Assembly: GCF_003073045.1 (NCBI RefSeq)
Contig: NC_037601.1
Span: 7,117,807 to 7,181,806, forward strand
From: Pomacea canaliculata
Taxonomy: Eukaryota; Mollusca; Gastropoda; Architaenioglossa; Ampullariidae
DNA length: 64,000 bases
Direction of reading: 5' to 3'
Part shown: positions 1 to 13,431 of the stretch, piece by piece
How positions within the stretch are numbered: position 1 is the first letter of the stretch
Layout of the letters: each line of letters starts with the position of its first letter
The notes under the pieces: generated by a model
Databases searched by the model: none
What the model saw: the letters and a program-made list of their open reading frames with translations, nothing else
Told to the model about the DNA's origin: nothing
Program-made: the position numbers and the translations under genes

Positions 1-207
1 TGTGAATATGCAAGTGGAATTTTTTTTTTAGTGGAATAAAGCACGGGCGTGTTTTAGATTTCTGTTGGATAGTTTGTCATGTATTCAGGAACAAAGAAGG
101 GAGACAGGTGAGATGAGAAGGTAGCATACCATACTGAGGAGAAACTAATGTCACCCTTAGGTCATAGGGCCTTGATGTTAAGCCACTGTGGGATGTTTAT
201 CGTCGAG

Positions 208-243
<36 letters not shown>

Positions 244-804
244 TTTTTTTTGCCTGAACGACTCTTATCAAAACATTTGTGTAGATGTGCATACCCACGG
301 GAGCTCTCTACAATGAAACGACACTGAGCAAGAGGAAAAGGAGAGTGACAGACGGACAGACAGATAAGGGTATCAGCAGAAAAAAAAAAACCACGGACAA
401 ACCAAGACTGCATGTAGACGGAAAAACAGAAGGAAGGTGAATTAAAAAGGAAAGAGGGCTGTGACAGGATACCTGGTGTTGAGTCCACTTCGTGTCAAAG
501 CAACATGTTACACGCCACACACACTGCACTTTGCCACGTGTACGCAGCATCCTGTTGACTTGCTTGTTTACCTTGGCCAGACGCAGGTAGGGTGTAAAGA
601 CCGAGACGAAGGAGAGAGAGAGTAGGTTAGGCAAAGAGTTGGCAAAGATGGGAGAGACGAGAGCAGGGAGCGACAAAGACCTGGACGAGAAAGAGAAATA
701 ACGAGACACCGGATGTTGCGGTGACAGAAAGCGAAAAGTCGTCGTCGCCTGCTTGGTGGGTTCTGGACCATTACTCGCCTGAGTGACTGTCCACCTGACG
801 ACAG
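1..804. other. Non-coding flank upstream of the first recognisable ESRP exon
   Basis: I recognise no exon here. A long T tract lies at about 224-252. The N-terminal exonuclease-like region of ESRP, which precedes the RRMs in known family members, should be encoded upstream, but no matching reading frame flanked by splice sites is visible. This stretch is probably intron. The open frames on both strands are of low complexity and look like chance. Confidence 0.5.
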
Positions 805-3800
805 CCCACACCAGGAAGATGAAGCAGCTTGACTTTGATGGTGAGCTGACGCTTTCGTGGCCCAGACAGAAACCCATTAAAGTCGATCGCATCAGCCGGT
901 CTGCCGTCGTTGGCTATGGTGCCCCGAGGGCTTCGTCGTCGTGGCAGTCGTGGTGGTGGTGGTAGTGGTCGGGGTAGGTAGGGGTGTGTGGTTGCAGGGT
1001 GGGTGAAGGGAAATTGCTAACGTGAGGGGTTTCTTGAACGAACTAAGAGGCAATCCACAGCAAAGTTCACCATGCTGTGTCCTTTGAAGAAACTTGCTCG
1101 GGTTCCCAATTTTGTTCATGCTTGGCTGTCAGATCAAAAGTAGGTGACTACTCACATGTTATGCTTGGGCTACTAATACTTTTGACATGACAGTATGCTA
1201 CAGGTAACCACACAATCTCACAGAAAGGTAAGCTGGAGAGTTCAGGTCAGAATACCTTGACCATACTGTACACCTAAAGACCCTCAGTACAATGTGGTCG
1301 ACTTCTCTACACCACAGTCAGTTGTAACAGCAGACAAACAGGTCCATGAAAAAAAAAAAAACCCACAAAGGAATTATGAAGTGCCCCAACAAAAGGTATT
1401 CCCACCAACAAGAAAGGTTTATGTCCGTCTGTCGAATACATAAAGTGTGGTTGCCGGCGGTGTATGGCGACACAATATGCCACCAACAATGTGTTTGTCG
1501 ATGAGAAATGTGGTCGTGTTCTTGATAAGTCTTCGAACCTTGGGGGTAAGGGACGCTAGGGCACCCGTTGAATGAAGGGTGGTTGACTCCGATCAAAAGA
1601 CCTTTGTGGTGGCCTCTTGTCACCCGTCGGTACGACTGTCGATGGCGTCTGAGTGGGTGGAAGTGTAAAGTGAGAAGCACCTTCTGGTGGCATTGCCCCG
1701 TCGTTACAGGTGCTGGTGGCCCTGTCAAGGCATGAAGGCAGCGGTGTCGGGGGATTACAACCTCAACCTTGCGCCATGCTCTTCGTGGTTCATTTTCCGT
1801 GCGTTCCTTTCTCTTTTCTTCTGGTGACTTATTGGCTAAGGTCACGTGATGCAACACTAGCCAGCGAGTCTTACCAAATCTGATTTCGTTTTGCGCATGA
1901 TCAACTTCTGTTTTAAAGACGACTGATGTGAAACTACTTGACAGACCCTCCTGGTTCTACCTGAAGATTGCTAGCCGCCGTTGGGGAATTCGTGAGTCGA
2001 TGTTCTCAGTATTTGGGTTGTCCTGTAGTTTGGTAGTGTATAAACTGTTAACGTTGAGTGATTTTTGTTTATATTGGACTGTTTCCGTTCTGTACTACTA
2101 CCACTACTACTACTATTACTACTACTACTACTAATAATAATAATAATTTACATAACTCTTTTCCAAACTAACACCAACAAAGGAGTCCTTTAGGCTCCTT
2201 TGCATGTGACGTCAGTTGTGTACCTTGACCAGCTCGTAGACCTGGGACTTGATGAGGACCAGAGCGCGGAGTACGGAGTGAGGCGCTCACAGGACATGGT
2301 GTCCATCGCCCGCAGACTCATCAACGATGGTGAGTAGTACTTCATTTTGTATCACTCGGTGGCTTAAAAAAAACAACCCTTTCATTTCCCTTTCACTCAC
2401 TCATTCACTCACATGCTACACTCTACTGAGTTACACTAATTATCATCGTCAAACTGTTGCGAAGACCGTTCTGTGAGGTCACAATGGTGTTAAAACGTTC
2501 TTCCCAAAAATGTAACAACGGTAAACGAAAAGCAGACCTGTCTATCTTTCTTGAGATCCGATGAAAAAAATAACGAAATAACTGGTAAAGTTTGGAGACG
2601 GATGATGATGATGATGATGATGAAAAAGGAGCAAGACAAGAAGACGAAACAGTATCTCTGAGGTCTTGTTAACCCTGGTGAGCACCAAAGAACCCGTTGG
2701 TGCAGACACTTGGGGCTGGGAGGCAGGCGGCATGGAGTAGGGATGTTTGCTCGAGGGAAAGAGCAGGACTTCGCACTCAAATATTTGTCCTTCGCTCGCT
2801 CTCGTGTGCCGTAATGACACCGTTTGTTTTTCCTCCCTCTGCTGAGCTCTGGGCGCAGTTGATGTCAGGGTTCATTTGACTAGTACCAGGTAGGTTCGGA
2901 AACCAAGAATCTTTCAGAAATAGGAAGAAAATCCTCTCAAATGTGGTCCGAGTGCACCTGGACGTTGCTGTGAGGATGAATATATGTTCTGTGTCTCAGT
3001 TCTTACTGCTGGAAGTTACGCACACGCATGCGCGCGCACGAACACACACAAGCACACCACGGAGCTCGTCTGTAGTTATTAAAAGATTTTAAATCAAACA
3101 AAACTAATGACCGCGACATCGGGTTGGCATCGTCTTTCTGAAGTCAAACGAGTGTGTATTCCAATCACGACTTTCTCGAGCTTTTATGCCTGAAGCCATT
3201 TGAAAAAACAGAAAAACTATCTTTTCTCCTTCTTGTGTATGCTTTGATCAAAGACTGTGGCTATTAATAACACAACATTAATCTTTTTCATCCATCTCCT
3301 TGCGTTCTCGTGTGTCCTCAAGGCAAACCTTTACTGGCTTCCATTTTGACAAACAGGAAGCGTTCACTACGCATGCGCTAAATATTTACCGAAATAGTAT
3401 TATGAATATTATTTAATGGTAAAAGGAAGTTAAATGGAATAGTGAGCTTAAATAATAGATACTGAAGTTCTGAATTATGTCCGATCAAAATTTCTGGTTG
3501 AAAATGATTCGTTTACTTTCAGTTTCTTAAAAACGTAACTTCGGTCCGATTGACAAAGGTCACCATGTCTGAGTATTCCTTTGCGAAATAAAACAAAGAG
3601 TAATGTGTGACATTAGCAGATCCATTAGACAAGTAAAAATGTCGAGCGTTGCAGCGGCGCCAGGCTACTGTTTGTAACATTATCCTCTGTCACACCAGTC
3701 ATCTCCAGTTTGCTCATTTATCATCCACGTGCTCCCGTTGGAAATGTCACGACACGAAGTCCAAGCCCAACATATTTTGACACCTCCGCCACCCCAACCC

Positions 3801-6800
3801 TCACTGAGAAGACTTGACAGTTAATTATTATCTCGATGGACTAATGAGTTACTCAACAACAAAACTTATGTTTTAGAATTGATTGTCAATCAAAGAATCC
3901 GACATTTTGAGCACCTTTGACTTGCTTTGCCCTTTAAAGTCCATAACCACGTGGTTGCCTTGTCCCTCGAACAATTAACAGACCGCGACTCCAATATAAG
4001 TCTGTCGTGCAGACATTTTTTTTTTTAATTAAAGGGTACACGATTTCATCGGATATTCTTATCAGAGAGTCTCCAGACGGACATCTGGCGTTTGGTCTGC
4101 CGCCCTCCCCTGTCGCCATTGATTAAAGGAACACCTTATTTAACGGCTGTCAGCAGCTCCACGTGATACCGTTAATCTCTCCTTGCTATCGTGTCGGCCG
4201 CCAGATTCGATCGCACGCACCTCAGTGTCGTCAGTGTTGTCAGTGTTGGCAGTGTTGTCAGTCATCTGTATTCTTATTAGGTGTGAAGGAGAGGGAGGGG
4301 GAGTTGCAGGCGCAAAACTCTTTTTTAATGGAGAACTTAATTCTCAGTGTCTGGTTATATACGTGTAGTTCATACTGTGTCTGTATTGTATCTAATTTCT
4401 TGTTATTGTCAGAAATTGGATATTCTGTACGAGATTGTAATTCTGCGAGACTCGGACGCAGGCTCACCACGACAAATGTTCCCCACGACGCTTGACAAAC
4501 ATTTCCCCAAGTCGTCACGTGACGCTCGGCAAACAGTTGGCGCAGGACATGTCATGTTGTCATGTCTTCTCCTTCACTGTCAGCAGCACACAGGACAGAA
4601 GTCTGTAGGGAGCAGCACCACAATTCACAACTCTTAGAACTTAAAAAAAAAAACTACTCGGTATTTTTAATTGTCAGTTTAAATTGAAAAGAATCGTTGA
4701 TGTTTATTTATGAGGGATCATTAACTTGCTGAATGGGACAGTGCCAAGGCAGGTAGTTACCGTACGTACAGTGTACTGTCAGGATTGTATACAGGCACGA
4801 GCTGTTGAGTTCATAGAAAATTGTGGTGTCGAAATGTACGGACAAAAGGAGTTGAATGAAAACTGTGATGCTCGCTCCACTGCATTTTTTGTAACAGTAC
4901 CCGGGTGGGCTATGGCACAACATGTAGAAACAAATTATTTGGTGCTTTGACATTGTGGTTATAAGCAAATAGATTTGTCGATGAACAATTTTATTTCTTT
5001 CTTATTTATGTCTTTTTTTCGTTCGCTTGCACTCTCTTCTTTCATTTCTGATCATCTTAATATCTTCCACAGTATATTCTATGGAAGCGTTTTTGACCTA
5101 CGGTCGACACCACGAGGTCATCAGTTCGTGAAGAATGTTTATGGTCTCCTTGAGAGTGGATAACAAAATCTGCAACTCTCCTCCCCCCTACCGTCAACGA
5201 GATTCCTTTAAAACACTATTCATCATGCACAGAACCTTAATTTCGAAATGAGCCTCCCACCTTTGGCTCGAATCGTGCCCCTAGCCCCTCTCCTGCTGGG
5301 GTTCAAGTGATACAGCGTGTTACAACTTGTGTGGGATAACAATACCACTTCAGTCCTTACAAAAAAAAGTCTTTTCAGTAAGTTTGCAGTTAACCCTAAC
5401 CTGATTCCACCGAGGGAACGGGATAGGTGATCCGAAAGGGGAGGTGGTGGGCGACAGGGTAGGGAGGGTGTGATCATGTCCTGGTCGAGCCACAACGTTC
5501 TGATGAACCTTCTGGCGATCGTGAGCCAACACTCCGGGACCAACGGTTCGGATGTCGCACGTTCGCCACCCGTTTGGCCTGAAAGAAACTCTACCCCCGT
5601 GGCACGTGGCTGCTGGAGGCCAGAGTAACGCCTTTGACACCAGTAGCAGACAGAAGAAAGAGCGAGCGACGAAGGGTAGTAAATTAAATCTTTATTCAAC
5701 AATGTTTTGTCAGGAGGGGTTCCGAGATAGGCATGCCTCTACGTGTCGCCAACATGATTTTATTTTTAATTATAAAAAAAAAAGAGACAGAATCGTTGAT
5801 GCGTTGATGAAAGGCGTGACCGTTGCTACAATATTATCCAGCACAAGGACATTAACATTGTTTTTGTTTTGTTTTAACTTGACGTCTGCGCTGTGTAAAG
5901 TTTCTGAGGATTTATGATGGCAGAACGAAATGGGACTTGCTGAGGATAAGTTTCAGAAGACACTGAAGCAGATTTTTTAAGAGGTTAAAGTGCACGTGGA
6001 GTGTAGACGCTTGTCTACTGACTTTGTCGTACCTGTGCACTGGCATGTCGTCTGCACTCACCTGACACAGTGACGTCATACACTTCACTGGATAGTTACT
6101 GAGACAACATGTTTGTAAAAAAGTTTATTTGTTTACTTCCCACATCTACAGTACTCCAGCTTGCGACGGGTTAGCTGACAGAGGTCATGTGTTGTTGCAG
6201 GTCACGTGTTCGGGGAATCAGAAGTTGTCAACGAACGATTAGAAAGCGGCATTTGGTAAGCATTTTCTTTCTTCATTCCTTCTTGATTATTCTCTAAACC
6301 CTTTTAACTAATCTTCTTCCAATCTGCTTTCTGTTACTAACTTTATACAATTTTTTTTAAATTTCAAACGTTATTTCGAGAGCCGTGAAAAGGTGGAGAG
6401 AAGTAGAGGAGCTGATGGCAATGGTCGCCGTCTTCACGATCCCCGCTTCATGCATATCTTCGTGTCATTGTCTCGAGCCTCCTTTAACAGGCCAGGCCTT
6501 GTTGTATTGCCAAGAGTCTATTTATGAGAGACACTGTCATCTTGTTCTTGACCTTTGGCAGCACAAAGGACGAGTACGTGGATGACAACACGGTGGTGCG
6601 AGCTCGTGGGTTGCCATGGCAGTCCTCCGACCAGGACATCGCTCGCTTCTTCAGAGGACTTAACATCGCCAAGTAAGTGTTTAATTAAAATTACAGGATA
6701 CTGCACACGACTTTATACTCTCTGTAATGGCCAGTCATCATTGTATATTACAAATGTTACTCAGGCTGTATGGCATTGTTGTTTCTTATTCTTGATCATA

Positions 6801-9800
6801 TTTCAGTGCGTACACTTACACCCATTTAAAATTTATTAAGTAAATCTTCAATTTCGCCGGAGCCGAAACTTATAAACTTATAGAAACTTAGCTTACAGTA
6901 AGTATTTCATCAGACAGTATTCATATTACTTTTGTCAGACCTGAATTATAGCACATAATTGTTCACCGTGCGTGACCACAAACATTTGCACACCTGGGGG
7001 AGGTTGTACTGAGCGTTTGTACATTAACAGTACTGGGCAGGCCCGTTGGCTGCCTGTCATTTATAAACACTCTTTGTGATAAAGAGAAACAAGACACAAA
7101 CCCTCCTGTGACCTGTCTTTGGGGCATAAGCAGCCGCTCAACGTCTGTCGTCGTAAATTATCGCTGACGTCGCCATGACTCATCGTCGTCTTGCTGATGG
7201 CGACAGTTTTTCACACAACGATAGCCGTTGATGTTTGGACTCGTGGCGTTTAAAAGCTGTTGGGGGAGAGGGGCGTTGGGTGGCTGGAAGAAGGGGATGA
7301 CTGATGTCATCGGGAAATCATCTTAAGAACCTTTTAAAGTCGATACACGTTGTCTAGTATTGCGAAGCTGTACATGACGTCCCTATAACACAACATAAAA
7401 ATAATTTCTAAAGGTCGTTAGATATTCGACAGGTGTGTGTCTGGGTTAAAAATAAATTTATTTGGGCAAAAAGTGATTTGTAGCCATCCATGGGTATCGG
7501 GTATAGTCTGTCCTGATGGATCTGTTTCCGATATGACAGACCTGCCTTTGTCGATGGATGAAGTTTTGGGGTAGAGAAGCACTGGCAACTGCATGATGTC
7601 GGGTGTGTTGCAGGGGTGGCGTGGCCTTATGCCTGAGCCCCCAGGGCAGGAGGAACGGGGAGGCGCTGATTCGCTTCGAGAGCGACGAGCACCGTGACCT
7701 GGCCCTCCGGCGCCACAAGCACCACATCGGACAGCGCTACATCGAGGTGTACAAGGCCTCCGGCAAGGACTTCATCAACGTCGCCGGTGGTAATGTCCCT
7801 TGTTTCCAGCCTGCGCTAGCTGTGCAAGCGTCACTTCCTGTCTGTTGCGTCTGTACGTGCGTCACTTCCTGTTTGTGTGTAGTTTTGTGTTTAAGCTTTT
7901 ATCAAAGCTCGACAAGCGCTTTTCATGTAAACTTGTTTATAATTCCTCTCAGAAATTTTACCAAGAAGCATCCATGTTTTTTAGCTACGCATAAACTTTG
8001 AACTGCGCAAGCTTGTAAACTTTGTAAACGGTGCAAAGGTCATCCTTATATACATGACAAAAACCATGTGTATCAGCACTGTTCAAGTAGAGTCAGATTC
8101 AGTAAGGTCACGTGATGGTCTTGGCTGCAGGTAGCAACACAGAGGCGCAGGCGTTCTTGTCACGTGGGGGTCAGACACTGATGATTGTGCGCATGCGCGG
8201 ACTACCGTTCACTGCCACGACGGCCCAAGTGGTGAGTAAAAGAGTTTCCACGGCTACCGCAAATACTGACTGACTTCGTCCACAGAAAAAATGTGTTGGA
8301 AACTCTCCCCGATTTGTCATCCGCCAACACATTGTGGCAGTTAACGTCTTAATGACAAATTTATTAGAGAAAAACTATTTTAGGACACGTGAGTGACGGA
8401 CGTCAGCTGTGTCGGATGTAAAAAGCGACAGTAAAGAAGTGTCACACACATGCACACACATCCACAAATGCGAACACACAGACTTGTTAGTGGTTCTTAA
8501 AGATCTTCCAGTGGACACTGTCGTCTTGATCACCTTAAAGAAACATGAATCCCCTTTTGCTAATTTTCTTGACTATTTCATCCATGGAGGACTTAGATAC
8601 ATATACCCCTAAGTTAGGCCTGAATTTGTTTTTCTATTTACCAAAGCATGTAGGAAAAGGATATTGTTTCTACACAATAGCTTGTACAACAGAAGAAATA
8701 ATTCTCTACAGGCAACAGTCTATCACCAGATACAGAAACTTCCCGCTTATGAATCCATTAATTTTCGAAAGTAAAATCTACAAACTCTTGTTGCCACGAT
8801 AAACTAACCACACAAGTTGATTCTGTAAGAAAAAAACCAAACCCAATGACACCCATTGACAACGTGGAAACAATGACACCTAGTGACGTTGTAAAACCAA
8901 TGACACTCACTGACATCCACAAAACATTTACATCCACTGACACTGTGAAACCTATTGACTCACACCACGCACACTGGGGTGGTTGTCAACCACCCTCAGC
9001 CATCCACATAGTTCCTGAATGAAAGTCTGCGACCTCGACTTGCATTCCTTCGTAATCCGCTATCCTTTTCAGTGGTTGCTGCAGAAGTTCTGCGCACTCT
9101 TTTGCGCAGGTTAAGACCACGTGGTAAAGGTAAGTGGTCTGGTCGGGGGTCTGTAACCTGCAAAAACAAAAGGAAAGGTGGCGTATGGTGTACTTGTGTT
9201 TGGTCGCATCCGGGTTTGTCCTTTTTTTTTTTTTTTCTTAATCGAATCACACGAAAGGTTTGTCTGGTGGTGCGGGGGAACCGTTGGCTGTTGTTACTCA
9301 AAAAAATCAACTATGCGTTTCTTTTTCTTCTCTACGAAAAATTATCAACAAAAACTACTCAGAGCCTAGCAGAGTATCATTAGGACATCTAAGAAATGTT
9401 TCAGGCAAAGGGATGTCTGTCTTGACTGCAAGTCAAGCTTCGTGAATTAAAATCTCTGAAAAAATATCAACAGAAGGAATATATAACTTTGGCTGCGTCC
9501 TTCTGTTGCTGCATACACTGATTTTTTTTTTTTTTTTGGATTTTTTTTATTTTTTTTACTTTTCTCCCACCCGACCGTCTTCAAAAGGAAGAAAAGAAAG
9601 AAGAGAGAAAAAGGAATGGAAAGAAAAAAAGCTTAGTACAGACTAAGCGTTAACATTATGTTGTCATGATGTGCTTGTAGTTATTGACATATCCAGACAC
9701 TTTACACTGTTTTGACACCTTATAGGTTCTTGTATACAAGTGTGTGCGTGTGTGTGTGTGTTTTGTGTAATATCTTCTGTAGAGGGAATGGTGATAGAAC

Positions 9801-12800
9801 AGTCTTTTTCTCTCCAGACTAGCTTTGCTGTGGTTTGAGTCACCGGAGGTTGTGGGTTTTTTTGTACACCTTACTTAATTACGTCCATCTGTCCATCCAA
9901 GACAATGGGAGGACGGCGCAGCGCACTCCCACTCATGCGCACACTCTGTAATGGTTCTTTCATATTATGGGATGTACGGAATGCTGTATCGGTTGGACTA
10001 GCGGGTAGATGTTGGAGGAAAGCGATGCAATGCAGACGAGGCGGATGTAGGTGTCGCTGGTGGCAGTCGCATGGCGGGGTGAGAAGGGCAGAGGGATTTG
10101 TGTTTCATGTCGCTTTTTGTTCTACGTGGTTTGCCAGTATGGTGAACATATATAAGCAGAACGGCTGTATCACTGCTTTTGTGCCGTTGGTGCAAGCATA
10201 TGGCCTGTCCCCGGCATTTTGTCCCTCACACAAACATTCCGGCCTTAGTGGTATGGATAATGCTTTATTCATCCACCAGAGAAGATTCAAATTTTAACAA
10301 TTAAAATTAAGATTAAAAACAGCTCGGTAATTCAAGAAATGAATGGAACCCATTCATAGTTTCAAACATATATTTTTTAACTTTACTAATATACTGTGTA
10401 TTTTTTTTTTCCTTTTTGTCATCAACCTTTTAAAAAAAAAAACCTAACTTTTTTATATCATTATTTATTTACATTATTATAACCACCAATTCCCCCTTCC
10501 AACCTTTTGAGTTTCCTAACTAAATGTCGTTTTAATTAAGGTTTGAGTTTCACTTTATTCGACAATTGTAAGTAAACAATTCTTGTAGAGCATTTGTTGT
10601 TATAAAAACAGGCAGTCTAAGGAGTAAGAAGAGTTCAACCACCGATGAAAATGTAGAATTTTTTCCAGTTTTTTTTTAATTTTTTTAATCTTTTGGTTGA
10701 TTTCGGAATTTCTTTTCTCGCTTAAAATATATTGTTTTGTTTCTTAGATGTAGTTGTATTTAGTGCAAGTAACCAATTTTATTAAATGTTGGCATTTAGC
10801 ACAGCACTTTAGTAGAATTAAAACTTGAATTTGTAAAGAATGATGTTAGACTTCTACTGAAGAAATTAGTACACATTCTAACCAAAAAAGACACACAAAA
10901 AAAAAGAAATAAAATACAGATTACGATGAAAGCTCCTCTCTAATTGCTGACCAATGATTAAAATACTAGTACCTTCCTCCAACCTCATCACCATGCCCCC
11001 ATCCGTGAAAACAACATCAGTTCATTATCAGACATCACAGTTGCTCATCGGATATCCTTACTGACGATAAAGCTGATGTTTCTTTCCCGTCCACGACAGC
11101 TGGAATTCTTCAGCAGAGAGCCCAACTCTTGTCAAGTCCTGGACGGTGAGGAGGGTATCCTCTTCGTCCACTACCCCGATGGCCGTTCCACGGGAGATGC
11201 TTTCGTGCTGTTCTCTAGTGAAGAGGAGTCCAGCAAGGCCCTCAAGAAGCACCGAGAGTCCATGGGCCAGCGCTACATCGAGCTCTTCAAGAGCACCACG
11301 GCGGAGGTGCAACAGGTGAGTCTTCCGACAGCATCTGTGTCACTATAAAAGCAAGTTATGAATACAATATTATAAAGAACAAAATAATTACTTTGAGTAA
11401 GTATATATGAAAACACATAAATATTAACCTCACCCTTTGCCCCTCCACTTGCAGGTTCTCAATCGTAACATGGATCCGAGGAACCCCGAGCAGCCGGAGA
11501 ATCAGTTACCTCCGTTGATCGCGCAGCTGCCCACTGCCATCCCCCTGGTGCCGCAGAACCTCATCACCACCGGCACCCGCCGCGACTGCATTCGCCTGCG
11601 AAACTTACCTGCCGGCGCCCAGGTGCCAGACATCCTGACGTTCCTCGGCGAGTTCTCGCAGTACATTGTCTACCAGGGCGTCCACATGGTCTTAACAGCA
11701 CAGGTAAGCTTGATTTTACCTGGATTGATCTACAGGTTTTCTCCCATATCTCTTTTTTTTCTTCTTCTTTCTCTCACCTTCGTGCATGCATTCCTGCAGG
11801 GTGAGCCGTCCGGCGAGTCGTTCATCCAGCTAGACTCGGAGGAAGCCGCCACGCTGACCACCATGCACAAGCACCGACGCCCTATGACCTTCGCCAATAA
11901 GAAGCGCATCATTGATGTCATCCAGTGCAGCGGCGAGGACATGAGTCTCGTGTTGGCCAGCAACATGCCCACCCTGGGCCTGACCCCCATCATGCCTCAG
12001 GTCGCCTCCGTGCCTCATACAGTCGCCTCCATGCCTCCTGTGCCCATGTCTCTTCACCAACGGCCCATCCTGTCAGCTGGGGGCATCAGTAAGTAGTCCA
12101 GTGGCTCGGTGCACAGTCCACCATTGAGTCACGAATGTTGTATGGCCGACACCTTGAAACTGCTAATATTTTTGTAATATTTTATAAAGGAGTTTGACCG
12201 TATTGTCCATAACTTGAGGTGTGTTGTACGTGAGCGTGGCCCTTATGCCAGTCATTTTAGTTCGAGGAGCAAAAGCAGTTAACTTCAAACAAAGCCATTG
12301 AAAAAGGACGATGACATTTTCAAAAAGGATGTAGCATTACTGATTGGTATTGTTGTTGTTCTTCAACTTCATCAGTACTAATTATGTAACAGAGGTTCGG
12401 TGTCACAAAAGTTTGATATTGTCGTGACGTGATCAGAATCCATCTTGGTATCCAACTTTCTTACAAATATGTAATGAACGTGCGGATCCAATGCGTTTAT
12501 TTTTGTTATGTTCAGTGTGTCAAAGCCATCTTAATATCTAAATAATTGGATTTGTGGTAAGAAGACAAATTCATCGTGACATATTTTAAACTTGTGTCTC
12601 GTACTTTACGGTGTGCATGAAGAAGTTGTCACGGTCTAGTGACGCCACACGTCTTCTATGTCCACAGTGACGGCGCCGACGTTGCAGCTGACGACGCACC
12701 CGACCGCCACCATCGGCACGATGCAAGTGACGCAGATACCCCAGCCGCTGCAAGCAGCCTTCCCGCCTCCCATGACGCAGCTGCCGCAACGCCCGACCTA

Positions 12801-13396
12801 CTTCCCCCCGATTATCTACTGGTACCCGAGCCCTCCTGTCTCTCCTCAGACCTACTTCACACATCCGGGGCCCTGCGTCATCGTTATGCGGGGCCTGCCC
12901 TATAATGTTACTGTGCAGGATGTAATGAACTATTTCCAAGGCTTTCCCGAGGTAGGCCGAGAAGGCACAAGGTCGTGCTATTCGGAGCACACATACCTGT
13001 CCGGTCCACCTGCCCAGCCTATAGCACTTTTGTTGCTCAGTATCGTCTGTCTTTTCGTTATGGGCTTTACTGTCGACGCTGTTGCTGGTTTTTGCAATTC
13101 TGTCCTTCGTTTCAGTTTGTTTTTTCCCCCCTTGTCGGGCTTCGACCTTAAGTTCAAGATTATTTGCACATCTTTTAAACGGTGTTGGTTTTAAAATGTT
13201 TGAAAAGAGGAAGACACAAACTGTAATCATCTTCGGAAAACAGATTTCTTTCTGGGTCAAAGTTTTCTATAACAAAAGTTGCCCCAGTTTATTAATCTAT
13301 TATAAGAATATGTGGGGGTAACGAGAATTTGTTTTATCTATAGAATGATAAACTTTTTTTTTCTTTTTTTTTTCTTTATTTTTTTTATATTTTATT

Positions 13397-13431
<35 letters not shown>

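Noticed and set aside
1318-1857. 179-residue minus-strand open frame
   Set aside because: Composition is His/Arg-rich without domain features, it overlaps a second open frame and simple repeats, and no splice or family evidence supports it.
12586-13260. 224-residue minus-strand frame
   Set aside because: It is the antisense shadow of the GC-rich ESRP exon at 12668-12951 and runs into intron sequence.
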